From Histomonas meleagridis (taxonomy: Eukaryota > Parabasalia > Tritrichomonadida > Dientamoebidae), in NCBI GenBank assembly GCA_020186115.1, contig WSYJ01000180.1, forward strand, positions 247,366 to 311,365: DNA of 64,000 bases, given 5' to 3'. Position numbers and translations under genes: made by a program. Positions 52,706 through 60,791 of the stretch are shown in pieces. The notes under the pieces were generated by a model that was not told where the DNA came from, searched no databases, and was given only the letters and a program-made list of their open reading frames with translations. Every line of letters starts with the position of its first letter. Position 1 is the stretch's first letter.

Positions 52706-54142
52706 TTAATTTATGTAGAGATAAACCAAAAAGATTTTTTGTTTTTTTTTAGCTTCATATGGTGATATTTTTTTATGATTTAATTTAGATAATGTTTTAT
52801 GATAAGTATGATTATAATTATGTATAATTTTATTCATATCATGAGGTTGAATATATTCTAAACCCATATTATCAGCCATATCTCTAATAGTTCTACAAAT
52901 TCTATTAATTATAGCTAAAGATGAATGTATAGGATAAGATTTATTTTTAATTATTATTCTTTTAACAGGAATTATTTTAGTACCAATTAAATGATTTGAA
53001 ATATATTGTAAAGGTTTTGATAAAAATGTTGTTTCTGAATCACAATGAATAATTTTAGGATTAAATAAACCTGTACCATAAAGTTCAAATAAAGCTTTAG
53101 CTACACTTTCGATTGATTTTTTACTATGTTTATCGTTTATTTTAATATTAGTAAAAGTACCAAATAAATATCTAGTTTGTACTTCTACAGCTAATAAATA
53201 ACAATAATCATAATTAAATTCATCACTATGTGAAAAAAATAAATCCATTTGATATTCTCCATTACCTCCAATATATTTTAATTGATATTTTTTTTTTTTT
53301 TTTAAAGGAAAATAATTTATATTCGGTTTTATTTTACCTATATTTGTATAATCAATACTATAAGGTATATTTAATTTTTTAAATAAATATTTATTTTTAT
53401 TTAAAGTTTTAAAACCTGTATTAATATTTTGTTTATCTTCATAAATATTGTAAGAATCATTTGGAGTTACATATCTAAAATGATAAAAATAATATAAAAG
53501 ATATAATGAATAAGCATAATCTAATGGAATATTTTCTGTTATATTTGAGTTAGTTAATTTTGTAATTAAGAAATTAATAAATTCTTGTATAGTTTTAGGT
53601 TTCCCATTTTTAAAATCATTTTCTACTTCTTTTGCAAATATTTTATGAAGTAATTTTTCTAAAGGTGTATATTTTAGAATAATAGATTTATAATAGTTAT
53701 AATATTCATTTAATGGATATAAACCTATATGTCCATCAATATAATCTATATTATATTTTTTAATAATATCATTAATTAATTTCTTAAATTCATCAAAATC
53801 TAAATTTGTATTAATTTGGGTTTTTTTGAAAAAATTTATAATAAAACTATTAATAATGATTTGATAATATTCTTTCATAGACTTAAATTGAATTCTATAT
53901 GTGGGTGATATTGGAACCCCATTTCTAACAGATTTTGTTGCTTCATCCATTAGTTTTAAAAAATTATTTAATGATAAATCAAATTTCAGATTACGAAAAA
54001 TCAATTTTAAATTTTGCATTAAAAATTCGTAAAAAGAAGGCTGTTTTTCAGGTCCTTTATCATTAAGTAGAGCTAATCGTCGTACTTCATCTAATGGAGA
54101 TTTATTGATGCTAGGTTCTTTTTTTGGTTCACGTTCTTCCAT
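52706..54142 (-). CDS. Retroviral-type (rve) integrase of type B
   Basis: 478 residues. The N-terminal 270 residues are helical. The RNase-H-like core begins at about 285: first Asp in Y-Q-M-D-L-F-F (D300), second Asp in I-I-H-C-D-S-E (D368). The third position reads L-A-I-I-N-R-I-C-R-T-I-R-D, placing Asn413 where Glu (or Asp) is expected in the usual E-R-x-x-R-T-L. It inserts the element into chromosomes. The Asn could mean loss of activity. A T16 tract (53288-53303) replaces 16 bases compared with the copy at 62986. Confidence 0.78.
   Translation of the reverse strand: MEEREPKKEPSINKSPLDEVRRLALLNDKGPEKQPSFYEFLMQNLKLIFRNLKFDLSLNNFLKLMDEATKSVRNGVPISPTYRIQFKSMKEYYQIIINSFIINFFKKTQINTNLDFDEFKKLINDIIKKYNIDYIDGHIGLYPLNEYYNYYKSIILKYTPLEKLLHKIFAKEVENDFKNGKPKTIQEFINFLITKLTNSNITENIPLDYAYSLYLLYYFYHFRYVTPNDSYNIYEDKQNINTGFKTLNKNKYLFKKLNIPYSIDYTNIGKIKPNINYFPLKKKKKYQLKYIGGNGEYQMDLFFSHSDEFNYDYCYLLAVEVQTRYLFGTFTNIKINDKHSKKSIESVAKALFELYGTGLFNPKIIHCDSETTFLSKPLQYISNHLIGTKIIPVKRIIIKNKSYPIHSSLAIINRICRTIRDMADNMGLEYIQPHDMNKIIHNYNHTYHKTLSKLNHKKISPYEAKKKQKIFLVYLYIN
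53288..53303. repeat. T16 homopolymer in the integrase gene
   Basis: The type C integrase has an ordinary 16-base sequence at the homologous place (63786-63801), with the frame unchanged. Confidence 0.85.
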
Positions 54143-54174
54143 TCTAAAAAAATAAAAATGAAATAAAATATTTT

Positions 54175-55810
54175 TTATTCTTTAAATATACTTAATAAAT
54201 GTTCATCTATTTTACCTGTTACTTTACCAACTATTGAATTTAATATTGTAGTAGTTATTACTAAATCATCTGATAATTTATTACCATCAAATAATACTAC
54301 ATCACCAATTTCATAATCTGCGGTATTATTTACTCTAAAATAAAAATCTCCATGTGTTGCAAAATCAATAGTATCTTGTAAAATTTCGATTTCTCTTTTA
54401 ATAACATCACCTATTGAAGCTTTATATCCAGTTCCATGTTTAGCTACACATATCCCTAAATATTCTTTATAAGTACCTGATGTTTTAACTGATGGAATAC
54501 AATCAGTTGATGAAGTATTTGTAACATATTTACCTTCATTGGTTAAAGCATAAACATTACCTGTTAAAAATACTGGTGAACCAATTTGAAATTGTGTTAA
54601 GTCTTCTTCAACAGGTGCATTATGAGTAATAGTTGTATTTATTTGCTCTTGTCCTCCATTATCAGTAATATAATATTCATTTCCTTCTTTTGATATAAAA
54701 GTTAATTCTGTGGTAGTACATTGTATTCTCCATGCATAATCACCTCCAAGACCATCCTTACTATGCATATCTATATAAGGACCTGTTTCTAAAACACCAT
54801 CGTTTTTAATAACTGCAATTGAAGGTACACTAATATCTACATTCGAATATGAAGGAGAAGAATTTAAAGCAAAACCATTAATTGTTGAACATGTGATATT
54901 TTCTGGATTTGATACTGTAGGAATATCTGTTAAATCATTATAACTATGTGTATGATTTGTAGCAGCATATTTTGTATCATGATTATGATCTTTCAGAGCA
55001 TACTCCGTATGTGTATGTACTGAGGGTGGAAATGATTCAGGTTTATCAGATAAATCATTATAACTATGCGTATGTTCTGAAGGTGGGAATGTTTCAGGTT
55101 TATCATTTAAGTCATTATAACTATGAGTATGAACTGTAGGTGGAAATGTTTCAGGTTTATCATTTAAATCGTTATAACTATGAGTATGTTCTGTTGAAGC
55201 ATAGTTTGTATGTTCATGATCTTTTTTAGCATAAATCTCATCATGATTATGATCATTTAAAGATATCTTAGTTGTATCTAAATTATTAATAGTTGCACAT
55301 TGAATATTTCCATTACTTCCAAAACTTAATAATGAACCAGTTTTTTGATTTAAAATCTAATGAATTAGTATTAGCAGTTATTCTCCATGTATTATCTTTA
55401 TCATAATCTGCATTATTATGCATATCAATATATTGTCCAACTTCTACAACACCATCTTCTTTTAATGTAATAATAGATGGCACATATAATTTTGTATCCC
55501 ATTTACCACCTTCTGAAGTTGCCAATTGAAAACCATTTAATGAATTAACTTGTACATTCCCATTTACTGTTAAATCATTATTTATTGTATTATGAGTATG
55601 ACTTTTTTTTTTTTTTTTTTCATCTGATTGCGATTTATTATAATATAATTGAGGTAATGTAATCGAAGTTATAGTATTAAGTTTTTCTGTTATTTGATCA
55701 TTTGTAGGGTAATTTTCTAAAAGTTCTTGTAAGTCATCTTTATCAATAATTTCAGGAGCAGCAACAACATTAGTTTTTATACCTTTCGTAGCATTCTCAA
55801 TACTAAACAT
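54175..55810 (-). CDS. Phage-like fibre protein of type B, frameshifted
   Basis: Frames 55313-55810, about 54768-55330 and 54175-54768 give about 545 residues. An N-terminal helical anchor (M-F-S-I-E-N-A-T-K-G) is followed by H-x-H repeats (E/V-H-T-H-S-Y-N-D-L-N-D-K-P-E-x-F-P-P, about 19 residues each) and a C-terminal domain I-T-H-N-A-P-V...D-F-A-T-H-G-D-F-Y-F shared with type A and C fibres. It lies just upstream of the integrase. A T18 tract (55603-55620) replaces 18 bases of the sequence present in the type C copy. Probable attachment fibre. Confidence 0.75.
55603..55620. repeat. T18 homopolymer in the fibre gene
   Basis: The type C fibre has an 18-base mixed sequence here (A5-TATTCTAC-A5 on the coding strand) with identical flanks. 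Confidence 0.88.
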
Positions 55811-55833
55811 TGATAAAAAATGATTTTTTTTAT

Positions 55834-56175
55834 TTAATAAATTAATAATAATTCTAACATAAAATATTCTGGATCAATTTCTTTACCATTCATTTCTTTA
55901 AACCATATTTTAAAATTTGGTTTTCTACTTTTATATTCATATTTCTTATATTTAGTCCTGTTTTCATTTGTATAAATACAAAAATAATCTTCATAATGGT
56001 CACGTTCAATAAAATCAGCATGCATTGAAACATCAGATACTAAATAATCCTTAAATTTACACTTACATTGCTGTACTACAATATATCTAGGATTTTGAGA
56101 ATCGACAAATTCAGGCGGAAAACGGTTTTCTTTTTGTGAAGTACAAAAATACGTTTTAGTCACAGGTTTAAGCAT
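55834..56175 (-). CDS. Hypothetical type B protein with capsid-like C-terminus
   Basis: 113 residues. The ending F-K-I-W-F-K-E-M-N...I-D-P-E-Y-F-M-L-E-L-L-L-I-Y recalls the end of type A capsid-like protein 1. It lies between the terminal repeat and the fibre gene, and is missing from the type C element, whose fibre start is joined directly to the terminal repeat. Confidence 0.5.
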   Translation of the reverse strand: MLKPVTKTYFCTSQKENRFPPEFVDSQNPRYIVVQQCKCKFKDYLVSDVSMHADFIERDHYEDYFCIYTNENRTKYKKYEYKSRKPNFKIWFKEMNGKEIDPEYFMLELLLIY

Positions 56176-56179
56176 TTAT

Positions 56180-56400
56180 AAAAATAAAGTTTGCCATGCG
56201 ACCAAACAATATAACCGTCGCTTTTTGACTACAAACCTCTGACCAAAGATAAATTGAATAGGATAAATGTCCGGCCAAACATAACCGGGGACATTTTGCG
56301 CTGGTTATACGATTTTTGATAGGTTTATGCGAAAAGTGTCATAAAAAGTGCTATCGTCCCTATGAAAAAGTTTCGCGTTCTCTCAAAATTGAATGCTCAT
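56180..56400. repeat. Type B terminal-repeat segment, inverted relative to 60555-60785
   Basis: It shares, in reverse complement, the TTTGCCATGCGACCAAACAA block, the TTTGGTCGG-type short repeats and the GATAGGTTTATGCGAAAAGTG block with 60555-60785. It probably belongs to the end of the type B element. Confidence 0.7.
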
Positions 56401-56456
56401 TCATGTTACTGGATATCTAGCTAATGCACTAGTTGAACAAAAGAAATAATAAAATA

Positions 56457-56498
<42 letters not shown>

Positions 56499-56626
56499 TT
56501 TTTGAATTTTTGAAACTAAAATATACCAAATCCCAGGCGTCCTTAAAGGACGCCTGCGTCCAATTTGGTATATTTTAGTTTCAAAAATTCAAAGTAATTT
56601 TGTTAAAATTTAAATCATTTTTATAA

Positions 56627-56834
56627 ATGTCGAATTATAAACCTGAGGTTATAGAAACCTATTACAACAAAAATAGGTTAGATATTCCTGAAATTAGAAA
56701 TTTAAAAAGATATAGAAAAACAGAGAAGAGTGTCATTTACAAATGCAATTATATTTGAACAACCAATACCATTTTCAGCTTTAAGACAAAATAGTGAAAT
56801 ATATGTTATACCTTATGAAAAAGAAAATAAATAA
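56627..56834 (+). CDS. Small conserved type B protein, frameshifted (right copy)
   Basis: Start M-S-N-Y-K-P-E-V-I-E, preceded by TCATTTTTATAA. One-base shift near 56725. The mirror copy is 46370-46578. Confidence 0.5.
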
Positions 56835-57024
56835 AATAAACATTATTTATTTGTTTATTTAATTCTTTAACAATTTTTTCTACTGACCATAATGAAGAAA
56901 AAACATTAGTAACATAAATTGTCTTTTTCGTATTGCTTTGAGCATTGTCAACAGGTGAAGTGTTAAAATTATTGAAATAATCATTATAGAAATCAAATGT
57001 AAAAAGAAATTCATCATCAGACAT
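56806..57024 (-). CDS. Small conserved type B protein (right copy)
   Basis: 72 residues, M-S-D-D-E-F-L-F start with TCACTTCATTTTTTA upstream. Differs from 46180-46398 by about one residue (T-N-V for N-N-V). Confidence 0.55.
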   Translation of the reverse strand: MSDDEFLFTFDFYNDYFNNFNTSPVDNAQSNTKKTIYVTNVFSSLWSVEKIVKELNKQINNVYFIYFLFHKV

Positions 57025-57056
57025 TAAAAAAATGAAGTGATTATTGTTTTTTTTAT

Positions 57057-57527
57057 TCAAACTAGAGCTTTAAAATTATCAGGATCGATTGAATTCATGT
57101 CAAATACTGTTTGGAATTCATTATTATCAGGTATTTTATTTGAAATGAGTATATTATTAACTTCAGTGTTCGTTGATTCATATAGAAATGCATGATACCA
57201 TCTTCCAAAATTACTCTCTAATAGAGTCAAATGAATCTCTAAATAATGAATATTATTAGTAAGTGGTGGCTTTTTGTTATCAGTTATTGGTACTGAAACT
57301 TTGATATTTCTTTGTTTGAAGAATTCGATCAACTCTTTATGAACAAAATAAAAATCTTGGAAATTTCTATGTTTGATGATCATGCCAATCGGTTTGATTA
57401 TAAAATTGTTAAAATTGCCAAGTTTGTCATCTTTGGGTTCAAAAAATAAAGCAACCGCTATAGCATCTGGATCTTTTTCTTTCATGAAATCTGCAAGTTT
57501 TGTAACTGAATAGTAATCTGTATTCAT
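57057..57527 (-). CDS. Hypothetical type B protein
   Basis: 156 residues, alpha/beta mixed, no motif recognised. TCACTTCACTCTTT precedes the ATG. Present only in this copy; the 46-kb copy has lost it by a deletion between two short ATCACTT repeats. Confidence 0.55.
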   Translation of the reverse strand: MNTDYYSVTKLADFMKEKDPDAIAVALFFEPKDDKLGNFNNFIIKPIGMIIKHRNFQDFYFVHKELIEFFKQRNIKVSVPITDNKKPPLTNNIHYLEIHLTLLESNFGRWYHAFLYESTNTEVNNILISNKIPDNNEFQTVFDMNSIDPDNFKALV

Positions 57528-57659
57528 AAAGAGTGAAGTGATGATGTGACATTTTTAAAATTGTGGATTCTGGACCATTCGTTTATAAAAAATAATATGG
57601 CTCACAAAAATCATTTTGATTTTTGTTGCGAGCGGAGCGGGCACACTCGGGGTATTGAA

Positions 57660-57714
57660 GGGGTCTGAGACCTCCGGGGGTGCCCGAAGGGCACCTCCGG
57701 GGGTCGAAGACCCC
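57660..57714. repeat. GC-rich hairpin 1a
   Basis: The stem GGGGTCT...AGACCCC has an inner stem built on GGTGCCC-GAA-GGGCACC and continuing outward with a few wobble pairs. Strikingly GC-rich in AT-rich surroundings. Counterpart of 60424-60477. Confidence 0.85.
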
Positions 57715-57740
57715 GGAAATCCCCCCAGTGAAAAGTAAAG

Positions 57741-57815
57741 GTCGGGAATGATCACGAGGTTTCTAGGGGCCCCGCCTGAGGCGGGGCCCCTAGAAACCTC
57801 GTGATCATTCCCGAC
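57741..57815. repeat. GC-rich perfect hairpin 1b (36-bp stem, 3-base loop)
   Basis: GTCGGGAATGATCACGAGG... is followed by its exact reverse complement around the loop TGA. Counterpart of 60324-60400, with compensating base changes at three neighbouring pairs. Confidence 0.92.
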
Positions 57816-57884
57816 CGCATTATATACCTACCGAAAAGACATGTTATATGAAATTATAAAAAAGTGGTTCCACAAAAAAATTCA

Positions 57885-59363
57885 ATGTCGCTGTATCTCG
57901 AACCAACGACCTTTACACAAAAAGTGACACTCGAAAAGTGACACAAAATTTCTGAGGGTTAAAAAAATAAAAAAGTGAACCCTTTTTTTGAACCCTCAAC
58001 GAAACGAAGTAAATTAACATTTTTCGGATGATTTTACAAAATAAAAAATTAAAGCTAATTTTAAAAAAATTTAATTTTTTATTTTTAATAAAATATGAGT
58101 TGGAAAACTTGCGTTGTAAACCGAAATTATGAGATTAACACAGAATACCCTTATGCCATTAGAAGAAAAAATGATAAAAAAATCATTAAAGAATTTTCAA
58201 TTAAAACTACCGGTTATATTGCATGTAAATTAAACAGAAAATTATATCTTAAACATCGTATTGTTGCATTACAATTTATTCCAAATCCTGATGACAAACC
58301 TTTTATAGATCATATAGATCACAATCGTTCAAACAATCACGTTTCAAATCTCCGTTGGGTTTATCAGTCAGAAAATCTAAAAAATACTTCTTCATATAGC
58401 GATAGAGCTTTTGAATTCTTCGACGAAATCAATGAAGATTCAATTGAAATTTTAGAATACGGTAACCATAAATTTAAAGATTATTATTATGATCCTGAGC
58501 TTGATTCTTTCTTCTTCTGGAACGACATTAAATTTAGAAAATTAACAATCTGTTATGATAAGCGCGGTTTGGCATTTGTTAGAGCGTATGACGTGAATCA
58601 TAAAAAAGTACAAGTACGTTATAAAAAATTCATGAAACTTTACGGATTATTATAAAACTTAGTTTAAATAATTTATTTTTTTGTCATATTCTTTTTGCGT
58701 TAAATCCTTCAAAAAATGCTCATTTTCTCCGTTTCGTTGAGGGTTAAAAAAAAGTGATTTTTTAACCTTTGATTTCTAAAAGGTACTTTTTTGATAAAAA
58801 CCTTCAGTTAATAACAGCTTTAAGCTCCAAACACAACTTTCCACGGATTAACATCAAAACATTAAATTCTTTCCGATAAATCAACCGTCAACTTTTGCGT
58901 TAAATCCTTCAAAAAATGCTTATTTTCTCCGTTTCGTTGAGGGTTCAAAAAAAGGGTTAAAAAATCACCTTTGAAAATTAAAAGGTACTTTTTACATTCA
59001 CAACCTCAGTTAATAACAACTTTCCACATAGCATTACGACAACTCATCCGTTATCATCATCAGCTCCAGTAAACATGCAATATTCACGTCAAATCACTAA
59101 AATGGAGAAACTCATTCAGCTTTTCCGAATTTCCTTTAGCTAATAACTTTTTTAGTTAGTTAGTTAGTTAGTTAGTTTGTCATGCATCACACATTTTAAA
59201 TATAAATGTCATCATGAATTTAAATATATTTTATTACTTTCAATCAAAACCAACCGATTTATGAAAATCAATCGCGTTTACACCGTTCATCCTTTAGTTT
59301 ATGTAGCGCGGGTGGGAGCGAGTGCGTAGCACGAAGCTCACATAGCGCTGTGTGTGTGTGTGT
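57885..59363. repeat. Right arm of long inverted repeat carrying an HNH gene
   Basis: Reverse complement of 15904-17215, ending in (TG)n at 59349-59363. Contains TGAGGGTT-type boxes near 57955, 58737 and 58938 and a (TTAG)n run at 59153-59190 followed by TTTGTCATG. Confidence 0.7.
58095..58655 (+). CDS. HNH homing-endonuclease-like protein (right copy)
   Basis: 186 residues, HNH core intact (D-H-I-D-H-N-R-S-N-N-H). It differs from the left copy mainly at residues 105-135, a patch downstream of the HNH core, while the rest is nearly identical. Confidence 0.8.
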   Translation: MSWKTCVVNRNYEINTEYPYAIRRKNDKKIIKEFSIKTTGYIACKLNRKLYLKHRIVALQFIPNPDDKPFIDHIDHNRSNNHVSNLRWVYQSENLKNTSSYSDRAFEFFDEINEDSIEILEYGNHKFKDYYYDPELDSFFFWNDIKFRKLTICYDKRGLAFVRAYDVNHKKVQVRYKKFMKLYGLL

Positions 59364-59683
59364 TAGCGAAGAAATCAAAAACTTCAACGGTAAGTCAAAA
59401 AGTAATTAAAAATAATTCTGACGGTAAAGTTTATATATCAAATGACCAGCTATTAATGGAGCATATAATTGAATTAAATTCTAGATTAGATAAATCAACA
59501 GGTAAGCATAAATAGCTTAAGAAGAAATATAAAAATTTAATTAATGATATTTACGTTGATGCTGAGGAAATTCCTTCGGATGAACAAACAGGAAATGACG
59601 AGCAAGGTTTTGAGCAAAAGGAAGAAATAGTCTCGTCAGAACCTCAAGAACAAGTTTATAATGTGCCGATACAAAGAGGATGA
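59364..59683 (+). pseudogene. Fragment of a charged type A protein
   Basis: The plus strand reads as protein (K-N-N-S-D-G-K-V-Y-I-S-N-D-Q-L-L) up to a TAG near 59511, then in another frame E-E-I-P-S-D-E-Q-T-G-N-D-E-Q to a stop at 59683. The 5' end is lost at the inverted-repeat boundary. Family unknown. Confidence 0.4.
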
Positions 59684-59731
59684 AGAGCAAGAGTTCAATA
59701 CTTATGAATCAATATTTTTATCTATAATTAA

Positions 59732-60242
59732 ATGGCAAAGAAAACAATTAAACGAAGAATCAGAAAAACAAAGAAAAATGTTAAACGCGGATTAAGGCAT
59801 CGACTAATTACTCAAGCTCCAACATTTAATCCTAACGCATCGGTCAGAGCAAATATTCTTCCCTTACCGAATAATCAAAATTCCAATTCTGCTAGGTCAC
59901 AAATGATGGCAAATTTACAAAATCCATTTCTTCCTGTTGCTTTATCACAAACGCCACAAAACGTAAATCTTGACGCAATACATAATATGAGAAATCAAAA
60001 CGATGTTCGTCAACAACAAATTAATGATACGCGAAGAGAGAAACAAGATGAATTAGCAAGAAAAAAGAATTTGGATGAACAAAGAAAAAGATATGAAAAA
60101 AGCGACAAAAGCTGCTGAAGCAAAGTATAATGAAGAAAAGCAAAAACATGAAGTGGCAGAAAGAGAGATTGAACATCGGCATGAATTAGCAAACAAAGCT
60201 CAACAAGAAACTAAACGTTACGCAAAAGCTTTGGCAGAATAA
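59732..60242 (+). CDS. Basic core-like protein with coiled-coil tail, one frameshift
   Basis: About 170 residues. The start M-A-K-K-T-I-K-R-R-I-R-K-T-K-K-N-V-K-R-G is a strongly basic DNA-binding-like tail, then a proline/asparagine-rich middle and a long charged coiled coil (R-R-E-K-Q-D-E-L-A-R). A shift near 60100 leads to a stop at 60240-60242. It resembles virion DNA-condensing proteins in composition only. Confidence 0.45.
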
Positions 60243-60323
60243 AAAAAAAAACTCAATATAAAGGTGATATAGATTTATTAAAAAATAAAAACGCAACAAT
60301 TCAAGCTGGTAGGTATATAATGC

Positions 60324-60400
60324 GGTCGGGAATGATCACGAGGACCCTAGGGGCCCCGCCGGGGACGGGGCCCCTAGGGTCCTCGTGATCATTCCCGACC
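60324..60400. repeat. GC-rich perfect hairpin 2b (35-bp stem, 7-base loop)
   Basis: Same outer stem sequence as 57741-57815, but with ACC/GGT in place of TTT/AAA in the two arms. Confidence 0.92.
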
Positions 60401-60423
60401 TTAAGTTTTCACTGGGGATTGAG

Positions 60424-60477
60424 GGGTCTGAGGCCTCCGGAGGTGTTCTGCAGGGCACCTCCGGAGGCCTCAGACCC
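60424..60477. repeat. GC-rich perfect hairpin 2a (22-bp stem, 10-base loop)
   Basis: GGGTCTGAGGCCTCCGGAGGTG and its exact complement around a 10-base loop. Counterpart of 57660-57714, with different sequence but the same fold. Confidence 0.9.
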
Positions 60478-60554
60478 TCCAATCCCTCGAGTGTGCTCGC
60501 TCTGCTCGCAACAAAAATCGAAAATGATTTTTTGTGAGCCATACAATTCGTCTG

Positions 60555-60785
60555 AAAATTTGAATGCGCATTCAATTTTGAGAGAACGCGAAACTTTTTG
60601 ATAGGAACGATAGCACTTTTAGCACCACTTTTCGCATAAACCTATCAAAAACCTCACATAACCAACACGAATTGTCCCCGGTTATCTTTGGTCGGACATT
60701 TATTCTATTCAATTTATCTTTGGTCGGAGGTTAGTAGTCAAAAAGCGACGGTTATTGTTTGGTCGCATGGCAAACTTTATATTTT
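60555..60785. repeat. Type C terminal-repeat segment
   Basis: Reverse complement of 56180-56400. It ends seven bases before the fibre ATG. Contains the short repeated unit TTATCTTTGGTCGGA at about 60680 and 60715. Confidence 0.7.
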
Positions 60786-60791
60786 TTATCA

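Larger units (their letters stand above)
56412..57590. repeat. Inverted copy of the 46.1-46.8 kb segment
   Basis: It carries the last codons of the pVI-like gene, the (AT)n run, the hairpin, and the 68- and 72-residue genes in mirror order, plus a 156-residue gene missing from the other copy. It is joined to the terminal repeat by about 15 unrelated bases. Confidence 0.8.

Noticed and set aside
57057-57527. Candidate adenovirus-type maturation protease of the element
   Set aside because: No His-Asp/Glu-Cys pattern of that family could be found here or elsewhere in the window.
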